64,000 nucleotides of DNA from NCBI RefSeq assembly GCF_000969445.1, contig NZ_JZEY01000054.1, forward strand, positions 62,001 through 126,000. Reading direction: 5' to 3'. The stretch comes from Devosia chinhatensis (GTDB taxonomy: Bacteria > Pseudomonadota > Alphaproteobacteria > Rhizobiales > Devosiaceae). Position numbers and translations under genes: made by a program. The notes below the pieces were generated by a model that saw only the letters and a list, made by a program, of their open reading frames with translations, made no database searches and was not told the origin of the DNA. Shown piece after piece: positions 1 through 8,749 of this stretch; position 1 is the first letter of the stretch; each line of letters opens with the position of its first letter.

Positions 1-3000
1 GGCGGCAATGCCGTGGACGGCAATGACGTCATCGAGTTCAACGGCAACCGCGTCTACATCAATGGCCGCGATGCCGGCCTCGTCGGCGGCAGCACGGTGC
101 TGATCTATGCCGGGCAGGGCAACAACGTCATCGACGTTTCGGGGCTCTCGTCCTCCATTGCCTTCCAGATCGTCACCGGTGACGGCGATGACACCATCAT
201 CGTGGGCAATTCTTCCGGTATCATCTCCACCGGTGCGGGCAACGACCAGGTCCTTTATGGCGGCGTCGGCAGCATGATGAACTTCTCGGCCTTTGGCCTG
301 ATGGGCTTCGGCGCCTTCTTTGGTGGCGGTCTGGCCCCCAATGCGCCGGCAACGTCACTGAACGCCCAGGCCATGCCCACCAGTACCGCGCCCACCAGCA
401 ATGCGGCCGTGCGGGACCGGGTGCCCACCACATCCAACCAGGATCTGCTGATCCTTTCTCGTGGCGGCGCCACCATCGACATGAGCGGGTCCACGGCCAA
501 CATGATCGTCGTCGCGACGGCTCTAGACATCGTCGGAGACCGCGGCGAGCGTGTCGAACTGGCGGAATGGGTACAGGCCAAATACCAGGGCGGTACGCCC
601 AACATGGCCGAGGTGCGTCAGAAGATCGACCGTGCCATGCTGACCTATACCGCCGACAGCCAGACCCGGGCGGATGCCGGAAACAGTGTCATCCGCACCG
701 GCACGGGCAACGACATCATCTTCGCCGGTCGCGGCAATGACATCATCACGAGCGAGGGCGGCAACAACATCATCTTCGGCGGTGCGGGCGACGATCGCAT
801 CGAGGTCCGGGGCAGTGGCAATAACTGGATCGAAGGCGGCGCCGGCGCAGACCTGATCATCGGCAGCGAAGGCAACGACACGATCATGGGCTGGGGCCGC
901 TATGACGCGACCACCACCAGCGCCGAATATGCCGCTGCCCTCCCCCATCTTTCGGTGAGCGAGCGGGCGGCCTTTGCGGAACTCGTCCGCACCCTGCTGC
1001 TCGATGACGGCAATGACTGGATCGAGGGCAATGGCGGCGACGACATCCTCGTGGGCAATGGCGGTGGGCGTAACGTGCTCATCGGTGGCGACGGCGACGA
1101 CGTCCTGCTTTCCGGCACCGGCAGCGACATTCTGGCCGGCGGCGACATTGCCATTGCTACTGCCAATGGAACCATCATCGACCGCGCCCCGGGCTTTAAT
1201 CCCATAGGCGTCTTCACCATCACTTCGGTGCTGGGTGCCGACGGCAATGACCGCCTCTATGGCAGCAATGGCAACAACATCCTGATCGGTGGTGGAGGCG
1301 AGGACTGGCTGGAAGGCGTCGGTGGCTCCAACGTGCTGATCGGTGATTTCGCAGAGATTTCGCTTTCGGGCACGGCCACCATTCTGTCGGCCAAATCGCT
1401 GTTCATCGACGCGAGCGAGCAGGGGAACGACATTATCCAGGGCGGAGCCCTGGCCGACGTGGTCATCGGTGGCGGCGGTCAGGACCTGATCTCGGGCGGC
1501 AATGGCCGCAACGTGCTGATCGGCGACCATGCGGAACTGACGTCGACCAATCTCTTCGAAGGGGTGACGCGCCTCGTTTCGCTCAAAGGCAGTGAGGACG
1601 ACGCCGATACCATCTATTCGGGCATCAACACGTCCATCATCGTGGCCGGCGGCTCCCGTCAGACCTATGGTGATTTCATCTCCACCGGTCACCTTTATGG
1701 CGCGCCATCCACAAGCGCCGTGCAGGGCAATTACATCTTCGCCGATTACGGCGACCTGCAGGGCGCCCTGCGTGCCCCCAGCATCATGACCACCGTGTTC
1801 GACGCCGGCGATGACGACGTCATCCAGACCGGCGCGGGCAATGACGTGATCTTCGGCGGCGCCGGTAACGACACGATCTCGTCCGGCGATGGCGACGACA
1901 TCATCTTCGGCGACACCGGCACCTATATGCTGAACCATACCGGCCGGCAGGGCGTGACGCTGAGCACCGACCACAATGCGTTGAACAATCCGCTTGCTGG
2001 CCAGACAGGCAACAGTGCTACCCTGTTTGGCAATGACGTCATTGCCGGCGGCAACGGCAACAACATCGTCTTTGGCGGTGGCGGAGCAGATCGCATTTCC
2101 ACCGGCACCGGGCTCGACATCATCCTGGGCGACCTGGGCAATGTCCTTCTCTACAAGAATGCTGCAACCGGCCAGGCCGATATCGAGGTCGTTGCCAACG
2201 AACCGATCAGCGGCGACGACACCTGGAACGACGAGATCATCGCCGGGCGGGGCGACGATATCGTCTTTGGCGGCGGTGGCAGCGACATCATCGCCGGCGG
2301 CGCGGCGGGCATCGACGAGGCCGGGCGCCTCATCGCCTTTGGTGACTTCGGACGCGTAACGGCTGCCATTGCCGGCATGCATTCGCTGGCGGCCAACGAA
2401 ACCGGCCGTACGCTGCGCTATGAGGCCATGGCCCTGGCGTCGCTGTCCACCGATCGCGGTGGCGACGACACCATCTATGGCGGTGGCGGCCTCAGCTTTA
2501 TCTTCGGCGGCTTCGGCTCGGACGTGATCGAAGGCGGCAATGGCGACCATTGGGTCTTTGGCGACAGTGGCGAGATCGACAATGTCGGCTTGGGCGGTAC
2601 GCGCCAGGGCCAGTCCATCGCCTTCGACCAGGGCGGTAATGACACGATCCGGCTGGGCAATGGCCGCAATGTGGTCGTCGGAGGCCTGGGCGATGACACC
2701 ATAACCCTTGGAGACGGCGGCAACCTGGTCATCGGTGACAATGGTCAGGTGCGCTACGGCGTCAACAACGATCGCATCGAGCGCCTTTATGCGCAGGGAC
2801 TGGCCACGATCCTGGGTGGAAAGGACATCATCGACACCGGCGCAGGCGACGACGTCGTCATGGGCGGGCAGGACGATGATCGCATCGATGGCGGTGCCGG
2901 CAACGACATCCTGGTCGGTGACTGGGCGATCGTCGACTTCGTCAATTCCAGCCTCACCACGCAGTCCCCGGACCATGGCGGCCATGACCTCATCGCCGGC

Positions 3001-4221
3001 GGCGAGGGCAATGACATCGTGATCGGCGGCTGGGGCAATGACCGCATCTCCGGTGGCGGCGATGCCAATGTGATGGTGGGCGATTATGCCAGCTTCACCT
3101 GGCGCGGTCGCTTCGACCTGCACACGATCGTCCTCGATGCCATCGAGAGCTTCGGTGATGATCTCATCTATTCCAACTACGATCCGACCTTCGGATCAGG
3201 AATGACGGCCGACGGCAATTCGATTTCCATCGGTGGGCGCGGCAACGACACGATCGAGGGCGGAAACGCCAACGACCTGCTGTTCGGCGACTGGGGTGTC
3301 TTTGCCTTCATCTCCGCCTCCAGCCAACCGGGTGTCGCAGCCTTCGACCGTCTGATGTCGGCAGAATCGAACGAGAACTGGGCCTTTGGTCATGATCGTC
3401 TGAATGGCGGGCCAGGGCGCGATATCATCATCGGCGGCGATGGCAACGACATCATCAATGGCGGTACGGGACAGGACCTGATCGCCGGCGATGCGGCGAT
3501 CTACATCAATTACCACAATGGCTGGGAATTGCTCGAAACCCGCTTCCCGTTCGATGGCGGCGACGACATCATCGACGGCGGGCCGGGCCTCGACATCATC
3601 ATTTCGGGCTTCTTCAACTTCGGAACGCCCGGCGCCGGCGACTTCCTCTATGGCAATACAATAGAGGACTTCATGATGGGCACCTCGGGCAGCATCCTTA
3701 TCCACAATGGCAAGGTCATTAAGTTCAACTATCTCGGTCTCGAGACCAAGGAACTGATCTCCAGCAACCAGCTGCGGGCCTCGGCCGGCGTGCTGATGCG
3801 TCCCAGCGAAATCGAGCCGAGCGCATTGATGCCGCTCGCCTCCACGTTCCTGGCGCCGACACGGCCCGATGCGGACGTCTATGCCTTCGATCCCGAAAGC
3901 GAAATTTCGCGGACCGATGCCCCGCTGGTGCTGCAGGTGGACGTCGTCATGCGCGAAATCCTGCTCGACCAGGACATGCTGGGCCTGATCGATATCTATC
4001 GACAGGGCGCCATTTCCGTTGATGATCTCGAACAGGCGATTCGGGAGGCGGTGCTGGCCATGCTGGCGGACCGCTATGGCCAGAACGTACCAACCCGCGT
4101 CCTCGAAATGCTGGAGCGTTATATCGATTTGCTCATCGAACAGATCGACCAGCAAGGCGCAGCGTCCGACGAGGGCGCCGTGCAGGAGGATAGCTCTGTA
4201 GCCCCGACGGGCGGCGCGTAA
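1..4221 (+). CDS. Large RTX (hemolysin-type Ca-binding repeat) protein, 5' end outside window
   Basis: The reading frame is open from the first base, so the true start lies upstream; at least 1406 residues are visible. Most of it is glycine/aspartate nonapeptide repeats of the GGxGxDxI type (e.g. GGAGNDTISSGDGDDIIFGD), which in this family fold as Ca-binding beta-rolls after export by a type I system. The repeats are grouped in modules of about 55-75 residues, each closed by a GDxGxV/I-like cap (IGDFAEI, FGDTGTY, LGDLGNV, IGDNGQV and others). The last ~170 residues lack repeats and end in a helical acidic tail, where RTX secretion signals usually lie. A surface adhesin or matrix protein is likely; no protease or lipase motif is visible in this part. 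Downstream are export-type genes in the same orientation. Confidence 0.88.
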   Translation, partial: GGNAVDGNDVIEFNGNRVYINGRDAGLVGGSTVLIYAGQGNNVIDVSGLSSSIAFQIVTGDGDDTIIVGNSSGIISTGAGNDQVLYGGVGSMMNFSAFGLMGFGAFFGGGLAPNAPATSLNAQAMPTSTAPTSNAAVRDRVPTTSNQDLLILSRGGATIDMSGSTANMIVVATALDIVGDRGERVELAEWVQAKYQGGTPNMAEVRQKIDRAMLTYTADSQTRADAGNSVIRTGTGNDIIFAGRGNDIITSEGGNNIIFGGAGDDRIEVRGSGNNWIEGGAGADLIIGSEGNDTIMGWGRYDATTTSAEYAAALPHLSVSERAAFAELVRTLLLDDGNDWIEGNGGDDILVGNGGGRNVLIGGDGDDVLLSGTGSDILAGGDIAIATANGTIIDRAPGFNPIGVFTITSVLGADGNDRLYGSNGNNILIGGGGEDWLEGVGGSNVLIGDFAEISLSGTATILSAKSLFIDASEQGNDIIQGGALADVVIGGGGQDLISGGNGRNVLIGDHAELTSTNLFEGVTRLVSLKGSEDDADTIYSGINTSIIVAGGSRQTYGDFISTGHLYGAPSTSAVQGNYIFADYGDLQGALRAPSIMTTVFDAGDDDVIQTGAGNDVIFGGAGNDTISSGDGDDIIFGDTGTYMLNHTGRQGVTLSTDHNALNNPLAGQTGNSATLFGNDVIAGGNGNNIVFGGGGADRISTGTGLDIILGDLGNVLLYKNAATGQADIEVVANEPISGDDTWNDEIIAGRGDDIVFGGGGSDIIAGGAAGIDEAGRLIAFGDFGRVTAAIAGMHSLAANETGRTLRYEAMALASLSTDRGGDDTIYGGGGLSFIFGGFGSDVIEGGNGDHWVFGDSGEIDNVGLGGTRQGQSIAFDQGGNDTIRLGNGRNVVVGGLGDDTITLGDGGNLVIGDNGQVRYGVNNDRIERLYAQGLATILGGKDIIDTGAGDDVVMGGQDDDRIDGGAGNDILVGDWAIVDFVNSSLTTQSPDHGGHDLIAGGEGNDIVIGGWGNDRISGGGDANVMVGDYASFTWRGRFDLHTIVLDAIESFGDDLIYSNYDPTFGSGMTADGNSISIGGRGNDTIEGGNANDLLFGDWGVFAFISASSQPGVAAFDRLMSAESNENWAFGHDRLNGGPGRDIIIGGDGNDIINGGTGQDLIAGDAAIYINYHNGWELLETRFPFDGGDDIIDGGPGLDIIISGFFNFGTPGAGDFLYGNTIEDFMMGTSGSILIHNGKVIKFNYLGLETKELISSNQLRASAGVLMRPSEIEPSALMPLASTFLAPTRPDADVYAFDPESEISRTDAPLVLQVDVVMREILLDQDMLGLIDIYRQGAISVDDLEQAIREAVLAMLADRYGQNVPTRVLEMLERYIDLLIEQIDQQGAASDEGAVQEDSSVAPTGGA

Positions 4222-4281
4222 TTTGCCGCTCACAATCACATTTATGCTGCCCTGGATGGGCAATTAAGTTTGGAGACTGAC

Positions 4282-4590
4282 ATGACCACTATCGAGGGTC
4301 TGAGCGCCACCACCACCGACGAAAACCGCCAGCCGGTGAGCATCACCTGGAACGACAAGGATATTGTCAGCCAATATTCCAATATCGCGACCGTGACCGC
4401 GACGCGCGAGGAGTTCTTCTTCCTGTTCGGCACGCACCAGAACTGGCGCGGCGTCGAGGGCGGTCAGCCGGTCGAAGTGGAATTGTCCAACCGCATGGTG
4501 CTGAGCCCGTTCGCTGCCAAGCGCCTGCTGATGATCCTCAACCAGACCGTCAAGGCCTATGAGCAGCGCTTTGGCGAGGTCAAGCTCTAA
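4282..4590 (+). CDS. DUF3467 family protein
   Basis: The 102-residue product shows the DUF3467 pattern: a YSNIATVTATREEF segment, a following FG motif, then LSNRMVLSPFAAKRLL and a C-terminal YEQRFGE helix. ATG at 4282 was chosen because GGAGA sits just upstream; an in-frame TTG at 4270 is less likely. The biochemical function of DUF3467 is unknown. It lies 60 bp after the RTX gene and 5 bp before the adaptor gene, so it is probably co-transcribed with the secretion genes and may be a cytosolic accessory factor (inference). Confidence 0.8.
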   Translation: MTTIEGLSATTTDENRQPVSITWNDKDIVSQYSNIATVTATREEFFFLFGTHQNWRGVEGGQPVEVELSNRMVLSPFAAKRLLMILNQTVKAYEQRFGEVKL

Positions 4591-4595
4591 CGATC

Positions 4596-6425
4596 ATGTC
4601 CATCGATCCTGTGCCATCCGAGCCGGTGTCCCCGGGCGCCGGGCCCAAAGCGGGCGAGACTTGGGTGGCGCAGGATGCTGCCGATGCAGCGCATCCCTTC
4701 CTGAGCTGGTTTGCTGGTCTGCAGCGCAGCGAACCGGCTTTCGTCTGGGCGGGCCTCTTCGGTGGCAACGCCCAGAGCGCGTTTCCGCTGGTCCTGACGC
4801 GCAGGAGCGAATCCATCGCCGTCAGCGCCGCCACCCTGGCGCGGGATGCTTTGGCTGAAGGCCAGTTCAAGATGGCCAGCCTACAGGACGCATCCGGCGC
4901 CATGACCGCTTTGGCCATGCCGCTCGCAGGCCTCGACCGCGTCTGCGTCGCTCTGATCGAGCGCAAGCTGGTCGAAGCGAGCCGCCTGGCCCACCCCTTC
5001 CGGACCATGTGTGAGCATTTGTCGAGCCTGCTCATGCCAAAGGTCGCTGGGCAGGCCTCTTCGGGTGCCGAGATCGGGCAGCATGACCTGTCCGACGCGG
5101 ACCTTCTCGACCTCCTTTCCATTCGCGATGAGGCCGAGTTCGCACAGGCGCTATTTGCGCACCTCGAGCGCGCTCTCTCTCCTGACCAGGCGGTGCTGGC
5201 CACTATTCGCCGCGGCAAAACGCATGTTTTGCGCAGTGCCCGCGCCCAGGATCCGCTGCCCAGGGGCAGTCGCGCCGGACAAACCCGTCTTGCCGCTCTT
5301 CACGCTGCGACGCGTGCTCAAGAAACCCTTCTCCTTTCATGGGCGCCCAAAGCGGCTGTGCCCGGTTCGGGCCACGGCGTCGATCTGGTGGCCGTTCAGT
5401 CCGAAGACGGCGTGGCGCGGGCCGCAACACTGAAACTGCCCCGCAGGCAGGGCGGCCATTTTGTCTGGCTGGGGCTATGGGACAAGGTGCCGGCCAATCT
5501 CGACGAGCAGTGGATCGGTCTTGCGCCGGGACTGGGCCGCTTGGCGGTATTACTGGATGCGGGTAGGGGGGCGAACGAGCGGCGTTGGCGTGACAACTTG
5601 CCGGCTTGGACCGACCCGCGCGGCTGGCGTCTTTGGGCCGCCTTGGCCAGTGTCATGCTGGTGGTGTGGCTGCTGCTGCCCGCGCCGCTCCATGTCACCG
5701 GCCAGGCCAGCCTGCGCTCCGTCGACCAGCGCGCACTCGTCGCACCGCGGGACGGTTTTTTGAGCCAAGTTCATGTCCGTGCGGGCGAGAGGGTTGAGGC
5801 TGGTCAGCTTCTTGCCGAGCTCGACACGCGCGAACTTAGCTTGCGCCTTTCGCGCATCGACGCGCAGATCAACCAGGCGCAGAGCCGCCGCATGGCCGCC
5901 ATGGCCGGGTTCAATACGGCCATGGTGCAGGTCGGTGATGCTGAAATCGAAGCCATGGCGGCTGAGCGCGCACTCATCGCGCTTCTGCTCGACCAGTCAC
6001 GCCTTGTCGCCGAAGCCGACGCCATCATCGTGTCCGGCGACATGGCCGAACGCGTTGGAACGGCATTGCGCCACGGCGAACCGATGTTCCAGTTGGCGCC
6101 GCTCGACGGCTATCAGGTCGCCATCGATATTCCGCAAAAAGACATCACCCAGACCGCGATCGACCAGTCCGGTTCACTCAAGTTGACGGCGCTGCCATTC
6201 GACGATTTCCCCATAGTCATCGAGCGCATCTCGCTGCGGGCGGCGGGTGAGGGCGGCGAGCCCGGCTTTGTGGCGCTGGCCCGCATCGAGGCGGGGCACG
6301 AGGCGTTCCGCGCCGGCATGCAGGGTGTCGCCCAGATTGAAACCGGCCAGGCCATGCGCGGCTGGGTCCTGGTGCGCGACATGGTGTTCTGGGCGCAGGT
6401 GCAATGGTGGCGATGGATACCCTGA
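4596..6425 (+). CDS. HlyD-type membrane fusion/adaptor protein with large N-terminal cytoplasmic region
   Basis: The 609-residue product has three visible parts. Residues 1-340 are soluble and resemble a GAF-like sensory region (weak call). A single membrane segment spans about 343-362 (WAALASVMLVVWLLL). The periplasmic part has the split lipoyl/barrel-sandwich motif of HlyD adaptors: VAPRDGFLSQVHVRAGERVEAGQLLAELD, broken here as VAPRDGFLSQ then VHVRAGERVEAGQ, followed by a short helical hairpin and a second half around RHGEPMFQLAPLDG. Classical HlyD proteins have only a short cytosolic N-terminus, so this one is unusual. It overlaps the next gene by 22 bp, which suggests translational coupling and a joint role in export. 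Confidence 0.75.
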   Translation: MSIDPVPSEPVSPGAGPKAGETWVAQDAADAAHPFLSWFAGLQRSEPAFVWAGLFGGNAQSAFPLVLTRRSESIAVSAATLARDALAEGQFKMASLQDASGAMTALAMPLAGLDRVCVALIERKLVEASRLAHPFRTMCEHLSSLLMPKVAGQASSGAEIGQHDLSDADLLDLLSIRDEAEFAQALFAHLERALSPDQAVLATIRRGKTHVLRSARAQDPLPRGSRAGQTRLAALHAATRAQETLLLSWAPKAAVPGSGHGVDLVAVQSEDGVARAATLKLPRRQGGHFVWLGLWDKVPANLDEQWIGLAPGLGRLAVLLDAGRGANERRWRDNLPAWTDPRGWRLWAALASVMLVVWLLLPAPLHVTGQASLRSVDQRALVAPRDGFLSQVHVRAGERVEAGQLLAELDTRELSLRLSRIDAQINQAQSRRMAAMAGFNTAMVQVGDAEIEAMAAERALIALLLDQSRLVAEADAIIVSGDMAERVGTALRHGEPMFQLAPLDGYQVAIDIPQKDITQTAIDQSGSLKLTALPFDDFPIVIERISLRAAGEGGEPGFVALARIEAGHEAFRAGMQGVAQIETGQAMRGWVLVRDMVFWAQVQWWRWIP

Positions 6426-8530
6426 CCCTGAATGCCGCCGTGCCCGGCAGGTCCGGGGACGATGAGCGGCGTCAGGCCATCCTGCGCCACCGACCGCGCC
6501 TAGTTCCCAATATCCGCCTGGGGTCGGTCCATCGCGGTCGGGACCATGTATACCGTGCGCACGATCCTCTGAGCGGTCGCACCATGGAGCTCGGCCCCGT
6601 CGCGGCGCGCATTCTGGCGCAATGCGACGGCACCCGCTCGGTGGCACAGTTGATCGAGGGGGAAACGCGCCACGCAGGCGATCAGGGCGAAGCGGCGCGG
6701 CTCGTGCTCGCCTGCCTCGAAGGCGCAGAGCGGCAGGACCTCATCCGCCCGCTCTCGCCCGACCATGCAGGCGTCGCCCCGCGAAAGCTTCCCGGCGTCA
6801 TCATACGCACGCTCAAAAACCCGCTCTTTGCGCGTTTTTCGCTTTTCGTGCCCGATCCCATGATCGAGCGCCTGGCCTGGCTGGCGCGTCTCTGCTTCAG
6901 CCCCTGGGGCGCCGCACTATGGGCTGGCGTCGTCGGCTTCGGCGCCTGGTTGGCCATTGGCAATTGGGACGAACTCTTTGCCTATGGGCGCGAGCATGCC
7001 CTCGCCCCGGCCAGTCTGGTTTGGACATTGCTGCTCTTCCCCCTGGTCAAGCTGCTGCACGAGCTGGGTCACGCCCTGGCTTGCAAGCGCTGGGGGGGCC
7101 AGGTGCGCGATTTCGGCATTTCGCTTCTGGTCTTCATCCCCATTCCCTTCGTGGATTGCTCGGACAGCGCGTTCTTTCCCCAGCGTCGGCAGCGCATTCT
7201 GGTGGCGGCCGCCGGGATGATGTTCGAATTTGTCATCGCCGTATTGGCCCTTGTCGTCTGGGTGGTCGCCACCGAACCGCTGGTTCGGCTCATGGCCTTC
7301 AACATCGTGGTCATGTCCACAATCACGACCATTGTCTTCAATGCCAATCCGCTCCTGCGCTACGATGCCTATTACATCCTGTGCGACCTGGTCGGCATCG
7401 ACAATCTGGGGACACGCGCGCAGGCGGTGATCAACGTGCTCTCCCGCCGGCTGTTTCTGGGTGATGCCCGGGCCTGGCCGGAAAAAGGCCGTTGGCACAG
7501 TGCGCTGTTTGTCCTCTATGGCGTCGCATCCTTTCTCTACAAATGTTTCATCGTCGTGGTCGTGCTGGTCGGCATATTCCCGCGTTTCTTCATCTTCGGC
7601 GTCGTTCTCGCACTCTGGGGCGCCATAACCATGGTGGTGCTGCCGATGAGCAAGGTGATGCGCTCCGTCTTTGCCCCCTCTGGCCCCGGCAGGAAGGGAC
7701 AGGCCGGCCAACTTGCGATCCGGGCGGGCATTCCCATCATCATTGCCGGCCTGTTCCTGGCTATCCCTCTGCCTTACGCCATCCTGAGTGATGGTCGCGT
7801 CCAGGTGCCGCCCGAAAGTGTCGTCAGGGCCGGTGGCAACGGCTTTCTGGTCGATTTGGTGCGGCGCAGCGACGTCGCCGCCGGTGCGCCGCTTGCGCGA
7901 CTGAACGACGCGATCCTTGATGCCGAGCTGGCATCGCGGTCGGCCTCGTTGCGCGCCCAGCAATTGCGGCACGACATCCTCCTGGTCACCAATCTCGCCC
8001 AGGCGGCGGAACTTGCGGTAGAGATCGGCTTCCTGAGCCAGGAATTGGCCCAGCAACAGGCCAATCGCAATCGGCTCGACACCGTCGCCACCCAGCCTGG
8101 TCTCTTCACGCCTGCCGAGGGTCTGCGCCTGGGGGACTTCCTGCGGGAAGGGGACGAGATCGGCCTCATCACCCCGCCAGGCGATGAACGCATCGTTGTC
8201 ACCTCGCTTGTGCAGGAGGACGCCGATCTGGTGCGGTCGCGACTTGCCGGCGTTGCGCTGCGCACGATGGATGCGCATGGCGGTGTCATGGAGGCGCAGA
8301 TGCTGCGCAGCTATCCCCTGCAGGTGTCGCGCGGCCAGGGGCAGGCGCCGGAAATGACCGGCCGCTTTATCCTTGATCTGCAGACCAGCTCGGCCGGCCT
8401 CACCTACGGCCAGCCTGTCTCCGTACGCTTCGACCTGGGTCGCGCGTCGCTGGCTGAGCAGGCCTGGCGCGCCATGACCATCTGGCTGACCAAGATTTCC
8501 ATGTCGCGCTATGTGGAGGAACCGCTCTAG
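6404..8530 (+). CDS. PqqD-like domain + M50 metalloprotease + adaptor-like C-terminus
   Basis: The 708-residue membrane protein has three regions. Residues ~25-115 match the PqqD/RRE fold pattern (RLVPNIRLG, then MELGPVAARILAQCDG, then helices), a fold known to bind RiPP leader peptides. Residues ~165-430 form a multi-pass M50 (site-2-protease-like) domain with the zinc motif HELGH at 219-223 and the second-ligand motif NPLLRYDAYY near 315. Residues ~460-700 resemble HlyD barrel-sandwich halves. The family is often labelled putative peptide zinc metalloprotease (YydH-like). ATG 6404 overlaps the preceding adaptor gene; ATG 6413 is an alternative. With the neighbouring adaptor it probably forms one export or processing complex; the substrate is unknown. 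Confidence 0.8.
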   Translation: MVAMDTLTLNAAVPGRSGDDERRQAILRHRPRLVPNIRLGSVHRGRDHVYRAHDPLSGRTMELGPVAARILAQCDGTRSVAQLIEGETRHAGDQGEAARLVLACLEGAERQDLIRPLSPDHAGVAPRKLPGVIIRTLKNPLFARFSLFVPDPMIERLAWLARLCFSPWGAALWAGVVGFGAWLAIGNWDELFAYGREHALAPASLVWTLLLFPLVKLLHELGHALACKRWGGQVRDFGISLLVFIPIPFVDCSDSAFFPQRRQRILVAAAGMMFEFVIAVLALVVWVVATEPLVRLMAFNIVVMSTITTIVFNANPLLRYDAYYILCDLVGIDNLGTRAQAVINVLSRRLFLGDARAWPEKGRWHSALFVLYGVASFLYKCFIVVVVLVGIFPRFFIFGVVLALWGAITMVVLPMSKVMRSVFAPSGPGRKGQAGQLAIRAGIPIIIAGLFLAIPLPYAILSDGRVQVPPESVVRAGGNGFLVDLVRRSDVAAGAPLARLNDAILDAELASRSASLRAQQLRHDILLVTNLAQAAELAVEIGFLSQELAQQQANRNRLDTVATQPGLFTPAEGLRLGDFLREGDEIGLITPPGDERIVVTSLVQEDADLVRSRLAGVALRTMDAHGGVMEAQMLRSYPLQVSRGQGQAPEMTGRFILDLQTSSAGLTYGQPVSVRFDLGRASLAEQAWRAMTIWLTKISMSRYVEEPL

Positions 8531-8749
8531 CGTCACCGCATAGGCGGGACATAGGGCAGGGCAGTCGGTTCGCTGGATCGATGCGGACGCACGCGGCTCA
8601 AATGGTAAGGCCTGTGCCGGCGGCCAGATCGGACCATCGATGGCGCGGCTGCGCGATGCTGGGTCGGATGGAACCGCCACCCGCGTCTGACATTTGTGCC
8701 TTTTGCGAGCCCATCGGATCGCCCCCGACTTTATCGAAAGCGACCGAAC

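Noticed and set aside
523..3123. 866-codon open frame on the minus strand opposite the RTX gene
   Set aside because: Repetitive GC-rich Gly/Asp codons leave the antisense frame free of stops; the product is a low-complexity mirror of the repeats with no domain and no RBS.
700..3600. Short repeated DNA units resembling a CRISPR or tandem array
   Set aside because: They are degenerate RTX codons (GGC AAT GAC and similar), in frame and without regular spacers.
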